Notes: generated by a model from the sequence alone, not told the origin. Shown: positions 1 to 15,000, counted from the first letter of the stretch. The stretch: 64,000 bases of DNA from Ancylostoma caninum (GCA_037903475.1 JBAJFG010000019.1:3223001-3287000); one strand, 5' to 3'. Translations and numbers: made by a program.

Positions 1-44
1 AACATGCTGTGGTAGACTCGTCGAAACCAATGTGGCAATAGTAC
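1..44 (-). CDS. Kunitz/lustrin gene exon 13 (partial): second half of lustrin L3
   Basis: The acceptor AGCTTTCAG is followed in phase 2 by YYCHIGFDESTTAC, the CHxG...TTxC end of a lustrin module. The exon is cut by the left edge of the window, so the number of further modules and the stop codon are unknown. Confidence 0.75.
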
Positions 45-3000
45 CTGAAAGCTTTCACTGTGATTTCACTGAACGGTATGGTTACGAAAGTAGACGAACC
101 CTGAAGAGCATGGAGCTCTTTGGTGGCATCTGAATGGATGTTGGCCAGAGGTCAAGGTGGGCTGGCCGATGGCGCATGGATTAATCCACACTGGGCAAGT
201 TGTCTGGAAAGAAAGAACAATATACAACAGAAATGGTTGAGAATTGCTGGAAAAGGTTGCTTCATAACTGTCATTCTGATAAATAATAACATCAACCAAT
301 CGCCAGTGATCCGAAAAAAAAAACATTCGACGGACTCTCACCGACGATGCGTACATTTAAAAGGAGCTGTAACTTTTCTATGAAAAGGATATATGCTCTA
401 GGAGCGAAGCACTGCAGCAAAATGTTTGCAATCCGTTTTATCTTAAAATGCCTTCGGTGATTACGAGATTGTGGAGCTAGGAAAGGAGTTCCTTCTTTTA
501 GTTCTATCAGAATCCCGATTCTAACCGTGTGAACGGCTACATTTCACCTTGATGGAGATTAGTGACCACCCAGTCTCTAAAGCCACTGCAGTTACCTCTT
601 AAAACTTAATTCTGAATGATGCTGTACTTTTGCGCCATGTATTCATTCCAGAATCTCCAGAGTACATGGAAATACGGACCCTTCGACGTTTCTCGCTCTA
701 TCATGGTCTTTCGTTCAGGCCACCAAGATATTGACTAGGTCACAATTGCTTAGGTGGAGATCAATTTCGAGAAATTGCTGTCTTTGCGGCTTGGATAAGA
801 GAACGAAGTTCGAAATTTACTAAAGCCTAAATGTCACTTCAGGAACTCAATAAGACCTAGATTTTTGGTCCTTCCCCGGAGCCCACCTATTCCAAACTTT
901 ACTTTCTCAGAGGTTCCACATAATACAGGAAGACTAGTTGAACGATAACTTCGGATAAGCACATCGAGATTTGTAAAGACGTAACTGGGTGGTGCAAAAA
1001 TAATGCGCATATTTCGCTGCTGCATTTTGTCATAAGCTTCTCAGCTCATTTCTACGGCTACTAAAACTGAATTTTTGCAAAATTACAGCATATTACTGCT
1101 TCGGTTCCAGAAATTTGAAAATGGTAGATTTAGTAGTGAATATTGTCCAGCGTTTTTTCGTGCATCGCATTGTTTCGTGCAATTCTCACCCTCTCCCCAC
1201 CATTGCAGAGAGGACAGTCTACTACTCATCTATAGTGATCAACAGAACTTTGAAGTGATTGTGGGCATCTTGTGAATTTCACTCTCGGTTCCAGATAGAG
1301 TTATTAAATTCACAAGATGCCTCTTCGGGACTCTTCAAGTGTAAATACGTCCAGTATGGTGAATTTTTTGAATATGACAGTAAATGATGTGCTTCGCAGC
1401 GATCTCATCAAAACCATGTACGTCGTTCATAGGGCTGGTTTTCAAACAAGTATTATAGATTGACACATTGGAGTTTCTACTATTTTAGCCTTTTCCCTTA
1501 ATGGGAATAATGAAGCTCCCACCAGAAACTGTTGAAGAACTTTGTTGGCTACAGCGACTCACCTCACAGGAATCCCTCGTCAAGAAGTTGTTTTGGTTGC
1601 CTTTCGTGCCGAAGTAGTTGAATGCGAGACACTTGCGCTGCAGCGCATCGTAGTAGAACCGCGTCAACGCCGCCTCGCCTTCTCCCTTCGTCCACGGCTC
1701 ACCGCATGGATTGTTTCCTATGACGTAAAGTGGATGTTAACGAAGTCGAATGCAGCTTACCCAAGACTACCTCATAGAGCTCAGTACCAGCACCACTTCA
1801 GGTGCCGGCAAACACCACACAGGTAGCCTTCAAAAGTATCACAAAGGGTTTAGCATTGGTCACTTATAAAACTTGCGACCAATGTTTTGACCGAATGTGT
1901 TCTTGTTTCGCTCGTCACGAAAATCGCGCCATTTTTGTATGTTTTGTTAGCTCAGAGGCTCTATTTATAGTGAGTCGGAGTCCGATTCGCATCGGATGTG
2001 GGCTGCGACGGTCGGATACGAAATCGGAACGACGCGTCGTGGCTTTGTTCATAGTCGGCGAGCACACGTTTTCGCATCAGCTGTTCCCATCCATGGATTT
2101 CGCATGCTTTCATTGCAAATCAAGAGGTTTCTATCAATTTCTGACGTTTCTTCGAAATTTTCTTTCTCCCACACGTAGTAAGGATCAAGATAATGATTGT
2201 CTCACCATAAATTACGTGATTATAGCTTGAAAACAAAAGATAATCCTTAAGCAGAGTTGTGTAGTGTACTGTCTTCTTTAGAATTTGTTTTATGCAAAAT
2301 TATTTATGAATACACTAATTCCAAAACTTGGCAAATCACCTACACAACCTTTACTCTCATGAGGAAAGAAAAACAAATAAAAATAACGAAAGTGGGGCGA
2401 AAACAGCTGAGAAAATCCGCCCTACGAGGTCCCCACGAGGTCCAACGATTGATGCATCCGATTCCGACGCCGATTCGGAGGCAAATCGTGCCGATGGAGT
2501 AAAAACAGGCGTCGTCGTCGGACTCCGATGCGTCGGATCCCGACGAGGATCGATATGTATCTTCTGTTATCCGACGGGATCAGCCTGCGACGTACTATAA
2601 ATAAAGCTAGAGAGGGCCTATGGAGTGACTTTGTCTGTAGTTACGACCTCGACACGTCCTCGACCAATCTAACCTTCAAACTATTTCTGTAATTTTTAAT
2701 ACGTATGTGGTGGATTCTTTCCATTTTGATGTTCCTCTACTGCCACTTAGTAAGATCTTCTTCCAGATGGATCCTGCGTCGTCCTCCCATCGATGGAAGC
2801 AGTGTGGCCGCAGCTGCAGACAAAGTCGCTCCATCGGCCCTCTCTGAGCTAGCAGACCATACCATAACACCATACTCTAGGCATGAACACGGTGAATACG
2901 GTATTTCACCCACAGGAAATAGTTCATGTACTGATCATGCTTTTCAACCTTACATATTTCACTTCTCATTAGCTAGTTTATTGATACTCCTCATTTCTGT

Positions 3001-6000
3001 TCCTTGCAACTTTCCTACCGTAACGTCACAGTAGTGGGGCCATACGATAAAAAACGATTGCGATATTTGTGTTCAGCGTTTGATACGCGCTACGCTGGGC
3101 TTCAGAAGGATCTGTAATAGACCATCTGTGTTATACACTCACCGTAACCCTGCAGAAATGGTTACGATAAAAAATGAGGATAATTTTCGTGATCAGCTTC
3201 GTATACAGGGTTTGCACCAAGAATGTTAAGCGAACGTTGCTAAAATGATCAATGTTCTTCAGATGGGTAGAACTCTTTTTGTTCAACGAGAACGTCACGA
3301 TTTTGCAAGCGCAGCAGTCAAATCTATGGGAAGGTGGTGGATTTTGCCGACACCTACGTGATAAAGAGTCAGATGTCCACAGATTTCCCACATCATCGCC
3401 AATCGAATGTTATTCGAGTCATGCAGAGTTCCCAAGGAGGAGCCTCCACCGTAGAATGACCATGCAACCGACCACCTGCTCACTCACCTGCCGAGCAAGA
3501 ACCAGCACCACTGCCCATGGAGTTATGAACCTGCTTAAGAAAAGGTGTCTGAAAGGCAGAGTGATTAGAGAATCTTTCACCAGGAAACACAGTCACATGA
3601 GGAACGTGTTATCATAGAGGGGAAACATGCGGGTGCACACGTGTGCAAGAACTGTGTACCATAGCCAGAACCAGGGTTTGAAGCGTATCGAAACCGTGGA
3701 AACACCACCTTCATGAATTCACTGGTACTACAAGTACCATCTCATGTATCTGTTCTCTACTGAGAAACTAACCGAGAGCCTGGCAACACACGGTGGTGGT
3801 GGTGTCCGCTCCGTAGTGACAGTAGTGGCCTGCGGGGCAAACGCCGGGATTCATCGCCGAGCACTGTACGATCACTCCTTGTGAGCGGTAGGGTGCCCCG
3901 ATCTTGCAGGGGTTGACTGCAACACACCGGGCTTGACTTCTATCTCTTTCGATTGAACAATTGTATATGAAGAAGAAGTATGGATGAATGAAGTATGGAA
4001 TGAAGAAACAACTCTTGGGAACAATCCTCTCACTTGTCGCTTTTCTTGAAGTTCTATCACACGGAAGATCACCCCAGCACTCGGAATGGAGTATAGCACC
4101 TTGCATCCTCGCAGGCGACATCGATTTTGATATCTATGTATTTAAGGCGGAGCTTGCTGACGTCGCGGTTGCGGGAGCCGCCGAAAACACATATAAGAAG
4201 TGGAACTGTACGAAACCAATGTTGCTTGCAAGACTGCGACGCAGGGTGTTATACTTCACAGATGTACAGGGGTGTCATTCGTGGTTGCACACCGAAGAAC
4301 GAGGCCGTGACGCACCGCCTATGCGGTGCGAGGGACTAGCCGGTCGCTGTGAATCTCGTGCGCGACAACAACAGGAACAACTAATTTGTTTGTTATTTCT
4401 ACCGTCAGTTCCTTTACCTCTGTGTATTCAACTTGCATCAATCCCGAACGCATCTGAGGACCACAACGTCCAGTTGGTCTGCCGCACCACATAGGAAGTG
4501 TGACGCGGCCTCGTTTTTATGTGTGCAATAGCGGCTGACGCCCCATCTGCAGTATAACACTAGCGAAACAAGAGTATCAATCTGGCGAAAGTTTTTGGGT
4601 GAATTATGAATGGTTCGCCTGCTCCAAATGGATGAGTATCGTGGGTTCTCCAGAAGGTACTGCAAGAGCTGAACTGCTTAAGCAAAATTTAGGAACCGAA
4701 TCAATAGTGCTCAAAGTACGATCGTCATGGTCGAGAGATGAAAACTGCTGATTATTGGGAGCGGAGGAGCAACGCCGCGTATAAAAAGCCACGGAAGCAA
4801 CTGGCAAGGCGGAGGACGATGAGAGATGTTCGTCAAGCTTCGGACCCTGCACGACTTCCATCTGTGGGCCAGCCAGCTGATGAGCACCGCTTCCATCTAC
4901 CCAGCACTGATCCACTTAGACCCGCAGTAAAGTGTCCACTGCGATCATCGCACATCACCTTCAGGGTGATGATCGCACTTCGCGTTGGAGAGGATCATCG
5001 CCATAGTGAATCGGGCAGGCCATACATGAAAAGTGATCAAACGTACGTGTAACCACCGTGCACATACTCCCACATCACTTCCGGGGCTGTTTTAGCGTGT
5101 GAGACAGTTACGAACCATTGCGACTAACAAACTAGAACGAGTACGACTTGTCAGAAGCACCAGAAGCGCCTCTGTGCTCCTGACAAGTCGAACACGTTCG
5201 AGCTTGTTCTGTGCTGTGGAGCGAAAATCAATATGCCTGAGTCCTTAGGCTCGGATGCCTTCTGTGCAATTCACGCATCTGATCATACGTATAGCCTTTC
5301 TCAAAAATTCTTGCCTCACGCTGAACCGCCCGTCAGCTTAGCCACGTCAGACCACGTATGATGATGCATAGGTGATGCGGCGTGGCTTAGCAGATGGGCG
5401 GTAAAACGTGAGGCAAGTATTTTTGAGAAAGACTGTACCTTCACACCATCACCATACTCCGAGTGAGATGCTTCGAGTACTTCACACGACGTCTCTTCGC
5501 TCCGTACACTATCTAGTCGCCAAATGATGGCGATCATCGCCCTCGAGGGCGATGAGATCAGTGCCCCGCACATACGTGCTCGCAGCACCGCCACGGATGG
5601 TGATGATCTTCCATTCATCAGTGTTGGAAGGTCGTCGCGCGTGCGATCATCACCCCAAATGTGGCGACGAATTGTGCAGTCAGCTGATCTCACCGCCATG
5701 ACACTTTACCCGCAATTGACCAGTCTGCTAGAAAAGCTTGTCCTCTATATATAATACATACATAAAGCTTAGAATCTTCCCGGAAATATCAAAATATCGT
5801 GCTTCAGCGGTGCGCCGCATAACATTGCCCCAAATCTTACCAAGGCATGAGTTCTCGCATTCTTGTTTCGAGAGGAAGTTGTTCTCGTTGCCCTGCAGAC
5901 CTCGATAGACGCAAGGTTGGCACTGCTGCGTGAGTGGATTGAAGTACCACCTGAAAGCAGCCGAGAGTAAGTAGCAGCATTGGTAGTATTCACCTTTGTT

Positions 6001-9000
6001 TCGGTTTCGCTACTATATTTAGTAAAAAAAACAAATGTTCGCGTGGTTGCCACTATTTTCCTCCTCGGATAACCATCGGTATTTTGGTCTTCAAAAATTT
6101 AGACTCTTTGAACCCGTCTAGCTTATTTCTCAGGGAATAACAGTTCTTTTAGATCCTGCCCTCACGGCTGTTTAGAAAATTGGGTGTTGTTCATCTCTAT
6201 ACCATGATAAGAAGTAATTTCATACCATTTATCCCGTAAAATATGTATAAGTAAGCATTGGTTTAAAATTCACTAACCGTTGGAGGTTCGCATTGCCGAC
6301 ACCCACGTTCAACGGCTGCTGACATCGGTCGATAGGGGCTAGAAACAAGGAGAAGTATTTCCCAAATAGAGGAGATAAAGCGAGAGTAACCCACCTGGTT
6401 TAGGACAACAAGTCGTCGTCTGCGGTGTGGCTCCAACATGACAGAAGCTTCCTGACCCACACGTGCTCACTCCGGGTGTGCACTGCTTGAGGCTAGGTCC
6501 AGCAGAGACTGCGCACGGGTTCGGGGACTCTAAAGGAAACAGTTATCTTGTAGGCGGTGTGCTTGCCGTTTTGTGCAGTACCCTCCACCGTGAAGAAGTC
6601 ACATTGGAAGCCAAAGCAATTAGTATTGAATAGACATGCAAATCAATCAATAAATAAATAAATCCTAGGATATAACCAATTGTGGGAAGGTTTTTCCATT
6701 CTCCATGAGGGAAATCTCAAAGCAGCACTTCTCTAGTAGCCGAACCTGGTGTTTAGAAATATCACATAAATTATGGGCATTGCGGCGGTACCACATTTTT
6801 GGCTGCCATTACACACTATACTTGCAATGTGGTATCCTGTATCGCCGCTATGCGCGACATCGATTCCGAGACGCATCGATTTTGGGCGGAGCGCGGGTGG
6901 GTTGCCGCTGACAGGTCCTTGACATCCGATACATATAAAAATCGATTTTCTTTAGATTTCTACGCAACTTGTTCCAAAAGATTCACTAGAAATTTTGTGC
7001 CCAAATTTATTCTCAGAATCCAGAAACATGCTGGTCAACTGGTCAATCGTACGATTGGATAGTTATAGTTCATGACCCCAACTTTGTTCTAACCTCTGCT
7101 CCTCATCGAAACTGGTCTTTTAGATATAGTAAATTCAATTAAACGTATAGTTGTACATAATTCAGCTTTGGTTCCTTAGGGGGCACGGCTCCTCAACTGC
7201 AACGCAGCACCACCGCGATGCGATTTTTGGCGGTTGCGCTGGTTCTGACACGTTGTGACACGACGACACGACATCTGATACGTATTAACTAGTTAAAACA
7301 AAAGAAGACCATGAAGACTATCTGGGATGCAATGGATGTGTGTCAGCACATGTCAGAACTAGCATGTAAGTGCAATGCGCGTCGCGGCGACGCTGCTCAG
7401 CGTTCATGAGACGTGATAATGAAAGAACCAGAATTGAATTTGGACCGTCGCGACTGTAACTATATATTCGGCAACTAGAAAAATGCTGCCTGTGAAAATA
7501 GTGTTCTGTAGAAGTGGTGACGATAACCAAGCGGCTCCATAGCAGATTCCCACATCCTCCGACAGACCGCCACCAGACGAGCGAACCGAAAAGTGCTCGA
7601 CTGTGCAATGCTGAACCTGGACACTGCGCCTGGCATTCCTCCAGTGTGAGGAAGTTATTGCGGTTCCCTCCGGCTCCGAAATACGCGAACTCTTCGCACA
7701 GTTTCGTCTGTTTGTTGAAGTAAAAACGAGTAAGTTGCACCGAGCCTACACCTGCCTCCTGGTCCTGTGTACACGGATCGACTGAAAACTTGGATGAGTT
7801 GAGAGTTTGAGGATTAGAGTCACTCACAAACACAATGCACGCCAAGCTGACTCTCACACGTAGGCCCGACCAGCTGTTCTGGCCGCTGTTTGCTGATCAC
7901 TGCGGTGTGCTCTTGCAGTGCCTAAGCGGTTTGCCCTAATGCTAAGTGCAGGTTAACATCAGCATGAGCGGCACGGTAAGTGCGCCTATCCTCTGCAGTT
8001 CACTCAGAGTGCGCGACAATCGCTACAGTCGCCGCGATCACCACGATGAGAGCCTATCCAGGAGGGGCTAGGTGAGAACGACACGTAAACTTTTGCATTG
8101 TGGTTATGAATTCGTTTACTGGTTCATTTTTATTTAATTTGAAATGGTAAATTCTAAGTATACCCCGGGGAGATGGATGTGAATAATCACATTTTTTTTG
8201 GAAATTTTAGCGTGGAATGAATGTGATAGGTTGTATGCTAGATTTTGGGTACACTCGAAGAAAAAATAGTTTACACAGTTAAATTTTGCTCTACTTTGGT
8301 GCACTACGTGAAGTTAAGTGATTCTGCCAGTAGATGCACAGCTGTTTCCAATGTAATGAGTATAGATTGTTGTGAAGAGATGAGAACCATAAAGCGCCAA
8401 ATGGGATACTTATACCTTTCGAGTACTTGAACCAAGCGCGAATTCTCGCACTCCTGCTAGGCTAGAATTATAGAACAGACCTGCCGGGGTCGATGTTCCT
8501 AACGTATCAGTATAAAATAAATGCACAATGTAATGACCAAAGCTGTCCGATTTCCGAGGGTATCCCTGAGCGAAATGTTCATTCTTGTAGTTCTCGTTAT
8601 TGAGCGAGACGGCCCTCCAGTCTGCAGAACCACCATCAGTGGTTATTGCAAAGTCGATGTCGGATTTTCGAACTAAGAAATTCAGAAAAATACTTGGAAT
8701 GAAGAATTATATTTTTCTGCACATCTGGTATTTTTTAGAAGCATATTTCTTCCTCTTTCGCCTTTTCATTCTCATTAGTTTATGTGGCTTCTTCGGAGGT
8801 GATTCGAAGTGCAGTCGTTTGCAAAAATTTGAATCAAACTGCATCATGGACCCGAACTCGGTAACGCTGCTAGGAAGGAGAACATTACCAACGTATGAGG
8901 GGGGGGGGAGGGGGGAATAGTCAATAATGACATATTGTAGAATTGGACCTTTTCGTTCAGTTTTGGAAATATGGGTCTCAGAGATATCATCTTATATTTG

Positions 9001-12000
9001 ATGATGTCAACGCCGTTCTGAAGGCACTGATGGGAGCTATAACCACAAGTTCTGTTCAGTGTCCCAAAGCTGACTTTGAAATTTAGTGTTTTTTTTTCTA
9101 TTTTGATCACCGTGGAAGGAAGTGGCGTGGTGAAAAAATTCCTCTCGAGCTATCCTCTGATACTGCACAACACCACAGGACCCCACTTCCGGATGATCTG
9201 GAATAAGCCGAAGGTGGAAGTCGAATTAAATTGAATTATGTTCCTTGATCAAAGACTGTTCCCCTGCAGATAACAACAAATTGAGGTGGTCGGATCTATC
9301 CCTGAGAGGAAGGTTAGGCCGTGAAGATACGTCATCACAAAACGCCTCTGCCGATTTTGCCGGCTCAGGAAAAGTTACCTGCAGACCTAAAGGAACCGAA
9401 ATTCAGGTCAGACATGACGAAGTGTGTTAATTTAAACTCGACCTTAACCTCTGAAAAAGTTCGTTTCTTTTCGAATTATGATAATTCAAAGTCACCTTTC
9501 GAAATCAGACATCGATTTTACAACAACGTAATATTTGTTTCAAGCAGAAGTTGGGAGGCTTGTAGGGTTGTACGTCTCCTGTACATGCTTTTGAATAACA
9601 CGCGCTGTTCGAAACTGTGTACGGGAGACGCCAGTGGAATAGGCCCACTCGAATGCATTACTCCTCCAGAACTTCGGTTGTCTATCACCATGTCATCATC
9701 ACTAACATCTCTTCCTTATTCTCGAGTCAAATGTATTGCATGGTTGTTAATAATGTCTTACTCACTTCACTTTCAAATGAAATGCTCGGATGTTGAATAG
9801 TCGCTTTGTGGCGCATGTAACAGCCCTCATCTCCCACAGCAACCACACATCACCCTCTGTCTGCTATCTATATGTTAGGTATATTTAGCTTTTTTTAAGT
9901 GCGCAGCGAAGCTAAAGCCGGTGCCAATTTCTGTGGACCGTGGACGCGCCAGAAATATCGCTCCACCTGGTTCATTCTGGCACTGCAACTGGCAGATCTG
10001 TTCGCTCTCGAACACGTTCCCGAAGCCTCCTGCGCCGCGGTAGACGAACGGCTTGCACTGCCGCGAGGCGACGTCGAAATAGAAGCGCAGCATCAGCGCC
10101 GGGCCGTATCCGGCCGAGTACGGCTCCAGGCAACAAGAACAGCTGACGCTCAGCACCGCTATCCCAGGAGAGATCTGGGAGTTCGGAGGAGTCATCGACT
10201 GCGAAACTGAAGTAGAACGCAAATATCTACGCAGTCATCGCTACAGGGATTGAACATTCCACGTAAGGTTGTCACTCGAACATAATTTATCTATCGCTAC
10301 TGCTGCAAAAGTGGGGTGCAAAATGGAAAATCTGAATAACTGTACCTTTCTTACACGATTTTAGGAAAGTTATTCCGATAGTGGCAGGAAGCGAAGAAGA
10401 GAATGAAGAACAGAGCGAAAAAACAGTAAATTCTAAAGGAAATATCTCTCGAGTCATTGTTACTTCGTAAAGCTTCAGTTAAAGAAATAATTCACGAAAG
10501 GCTCGTTAGCAGTTGAGCCCCGGGTCTTTAGCCCTTCACTAGGGCAGATTAGGGATGTCGCTTTGTTAGGCCAAACGTTCCGCACAGAGACGGTTTGAAC
10601 TCCATGAGAAAGCGGGAAAATTCATCAGTGGTGAGCGAGGGTCACTACTATGTATGCGGGGTAAAGCCGAAGGACAACGAGTGATCGAGAGAAAAAATAG
10701 GCAACAGGCGAAAAAATCAGGCTGCTGATATAGTTCCCGAGGAATGTAGCTGCTTTGGTCGTTGCGGCGTAGCGACATTGACTTTCATACGTATTGATCG
10801 TGAGCGAGAACAGCAGCGACTGCGCCGGCGACGCTCCGCCCACAATCGATATGTGTCAAGATCAGTGTCGCAGCGCCTATGGGAGGCAATTCACTCCGCG
10901 AGGAGTATAGCAACAGCGTCACAGAACAACATGAACGCAGCTCCAAGATTAGTCAGCGACTGCAATAAGTCCAAGATGGAAATTCAAAGTAAATCTTGCC
11001 TCTCCCGAAGCAGTGGGAATGTCAGTGACCGTTAACCCATGGAAAACTTCTTACTTTTCTCATTTCCAAAGTGCGGGTGCGATATTTTCCACATGGATTC
11101 ACAAGCTCAACTTCCACAGCTGAGAAAGGTAGGCAAATGGATAGGAATGCCGGACCTCGCTCATCGCTGATGAATCAGAAGCGCGTCATTCGTTCGCGCG
11201 CGGCAATAGTTGGGGAAAAACCTGACAATGCTCGGAAAACGCACCTTCACAAGCCGACTGGCAACTCTGGAATGTCTGGAAGTTGTTGCCGTTGCCACAG
11301 CAGCCGGACCAGTAGAACAACTCACAGCGTCCGCGGGCTGGGTTGAAATACCTGCATAAATGAGAGTGAAAGGGGAGAAAAAGCCTATGAATCAGTAGCC
11401 AGTAAATTCCATAAGTTCCAGCTATTGATGCATAAGCAGGGATTTCTGTCATTCACTCTAGGTAAAGTAACGAACCATCGTGGTATTCTATAAGGTCCGG
11501 TGCCAATTTGTTGCGGCATCATGCAGGCGGAGCCAGACTGCGAATTGCCCACTGAAAAATTGAATAATTAGCAGTTAACGCCTTCCTAGCAGAAACATCT
11601 GTCTTGTCTGGATTAGGTTCAGAAATGGCCAATTCTTAATTTGCGGAAACCGTGATCATCTGCCACTAGGCCCAAAGGAGGCAGCAGCGAACGCTTATTT
11701 ATGTTCGACTATTTAAATCAGCGGAAATTTGAGAGGAAATAGCATTTTGGATCCAAGCAATGTGGCCTATCGTTTCCATTAACTTGTGATGACAAAGACA
11801 AACTGTCGAAAGACTCCAGCAGAATGTTCTTTTCTTCCTACTGGTCTAGTTAGAAAGGACCACAGCAGGATAGAATTGTGTAGAGAACGGTTCGGAAGAA
11901 ACGCAACAGCTGTTCAGAAGAATAGCAGTAGAAAACAGGAAGAACCACAGGTCACCTGTCAGTTCTTCCGCTTTTCTGCTGCGGTCCTTCCCACCCTTTC

Positions 12001-15000
12001 GAATGTGTGATCAGCAACGATGTTGTATAGCCGAGAAAAAATGGAGACATAACAAAAGCATTGTATTCTGACTTCGTGAAAATGTAGAACCACAGAATAC
12101 TTTGTGTTCATTATGTTTTCGCAAAGGCACCGATTTTACAGCAGTGCAGGTCGTGTTTTCGGACGAGAACGGTTAATTTGGCATTTTCGACTTCGCAAAT
12201 GTCTTCGTTAGACAAATATTCCGAGAACTGCAAGAAAATTTGCTGATGATCTGAGAAGTTGCAAGTGGGTCAAAGTCCGCCATTTTGAATGAAAAAAAAA
12301 CAATCATTTTTGCATGTCTTTCAGATGTAAATGGCACAAATTGATAGCTTCGATGTAAGATTGTACAGACAAAGAAACTGTTTTCCTAATTTCATCTTAA
12401 GATCGCAGTAGGAATGAGCGCAGATGTTGCGCATTACCGGAAGTCCGGAAGCGGAAGTTTGGAGAAGTTCGAACCGTTGGAAATTTGGAGATACATAGGA
12501 CAGCATGTGAACTTGACATAATTCTTCTAATGAAAATTTTTTTAGTGATCTAGAAGCTCGCATGACGTCATGATTCGCGAACTTCCAGGCTTCCAAAACT
12601 GGAACTCCACTCTTTCCCGGATGGCACCCTAAATATCCAGCACTTGAACACTGATACATGAATGTGGTGCCTGCATTTTCAAACAGAACAGAATTATATT
12701 GCTCTGATACCTTTCCAACGGCTGACTGCAATTTTTCCGTAGATTATTCTTATTCTTCAAATTAAAAGCTTTCCCAAAGCTTTATTGGAAGCCAAGGTAA
12801 TGTTACAGCACCCTCTATTCGTTTACCCTCAATTGAAATCACGACAAGTCGATTGTCTTTTTACTTTGCTCCTATATCTTCTTCCTTCTCCGTTGTTCTA
12901 CAATTTCGGAGAAACTCTAAGATTGTAACACTTGTGGCGTCTAGTTTTTGCATGCTTCACGCGAACTCTTTATTCCGCTGTCGGTACAGTCGAAGTGTCT
13001 GTGATAGCTGGTCATCTTCTTCACATCAAAGTCGTTCTTGCTCACAACACTTCCGGGCAACTCTCGAGTTTTCTAGAGCCGGAAGAAGCGAATAAAGCGC
13101 CGGGCGTCAAGTGGCTCGTGCCGCGTCGAGCATACCCACCATTCAAGTAATCGCCCCGCTTTTTATCAACGAAGTCGAAGAGCAGCGAGTAAATCAACAC
13201 TAGCTGAGGTCCACCATATACTAAGAAGCATTCGGACAAGCAAGGTTGTCGCAAAAAGGTTGTCACTGGAAATCGACAGTGTTTTAGTACAGAGAACTTA
13301 AGGAAAGACCTGTGGGAATTTCCTGCTGCATACGCGGGTGTAGAGAGGTAGTAAACCCGCATAGAGGCCGAATTCTTTCCTTTGACATCGTTTATTTCCT
13401 TCTACTCTACGCCTTACGTTCTCCAGAATTTAGGATTTTACTTTCTTTTTGCTCTAATATAGGCCTGAATGCAACATTGAGATTACCCAGGGTATACTTG
13501 TTGACACCCGTGTTAACGATGGGTAGACTTGTGTGGTGTTAACACATTTACCCTGGGTAACCTCACTGATGCATGCGACCCATGGTTAGGATATCCCGCA
13601 TCGTTTCCAGGTGCTTTCCTTTATGAGGAACTATGAATCCAGGAATATGCAACCGGCAGCAAATGAGCGCGTGTATGAGCACTTCGGGTGTGCGATGGCG
13701 CCTCCACGCTCGCCGCAGTCTCTGCCGGTCTCTCGGCCAAACTCGAGCAGCAGTGGTCAAGCGCACTCGAGGACGACTCTTCAAGGAGGCGTTTTGCAAA
13801 CGACGCAGTGGCTGGTCCGAGCTTCCGAGCCACGGGATGCGGGCGTCGTTGATAGCATGCTCTGGACCGGCGCCAAAAACACTGAGGACGTTGCTAGATC
13901 TTTTCCACAATCATCTGTTTCATATACGGTCTTGTGGAGAACGTAAAAGTGGAGAGAACCGGTGGAGGACTCACTAAGGACAAATTCCTTTCGGTTGTTC
14001 CATAGAGTAGTGCTTTCTTCCGCGATTTCAACAAGCGCGCCAGGAAAAAGAAAAAGGAAAACTCACCTGAGAGCTGACGAAAGGTAGGGTGGCCAGTTGA
14101 GGAAGGAGCCGGATGCATTTGCAAATCTGGGCTGTAGGCTGTAGCGTTATACTGAAACGTAGGTATTTGATAATATCCACTCCCTACAACACCCATTGGG
14201 TTTTAGACGACCTGCAAATAGAATGGGTCGAAAATTAAAAGAAAACCATAATGACGCATAATTTTATGCTATTTAGCCCACTTCTAGTCTCCCTTATTTC
14301 ATTTTGATTTTCCGACTCTTTTCGAACAAGTACTTCTCACTACTTGAGTTCACAGTCAATTTAAATATAGCCGAAATTTGAAAATCATTCTCAAAATTCG
14401 ATCTGTTCTAGATAACCCCATTTTTCGTCCTTGTCACCCACACGAAGAAAGAACAGCAACTCATGAGGTCTTATATTGAGATGTAATGTTGGAAGAACTT
14501 TGTGAGAGCCTGCACAATCTGAAATATAGCTCTAACACAACTTTGCATAGCCAATTATCGTGATTTCATTCAATTCACCGCTAACAAGATGTTGCGCCAA
14601 AGGAAATGAACGGGATCGAGAAATAATCCCCGCTCTTGAAATAAATTCTCAGATTGATCACGAAAGATGTGGGAGAGCAGCAATCTGCATATTGTTATTT
14701 ATTTGTCTATATATTTACTTAGTACACCGCAATACAGGTGTGCCATCAGCACCACTAACCAAATCTTGAACGGATGAACATATCAAGTGAACTCGTACTC
14801 TGATAACTGTGCAGCACGAACGCAGCCCAAACGGCATAATGGTTCGAGTACAAACCGTAACAGCAACGGTTGCCAGTTGCTGCCATCTTCCCTTCGATTG
14901 TTACCATCCCTCAGCAATTGCTGCTAAAGGGACGGAAGCTTGAGCAGCAATCGAGGGTTGTTGCCAGGGTTTCTACTCGAACCACCACGCTGTTCGAGCT

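Noticed and set aside
3488..3530. Possible extra minus-strand exon between L2 and K5 of the Kunitz gene
   Set aside because: It has acceptor and donor signals but is 43 nt long and would break the phase that directly links 3773-3916 to 1563-1717.
7820..7960. Possible decayed lustrin exon upstream of K3 on the minus strand
   Set aside because: Faint GKPLRHC-like similarity but an in-frame TGA, and K2 and K3 already join in phase without it.
13560..13960. GC-rich block with open frames on both strands
   Set aside because: Neither strand shows a domain or splice borders that fit the Kunitz gene; left unannotated.
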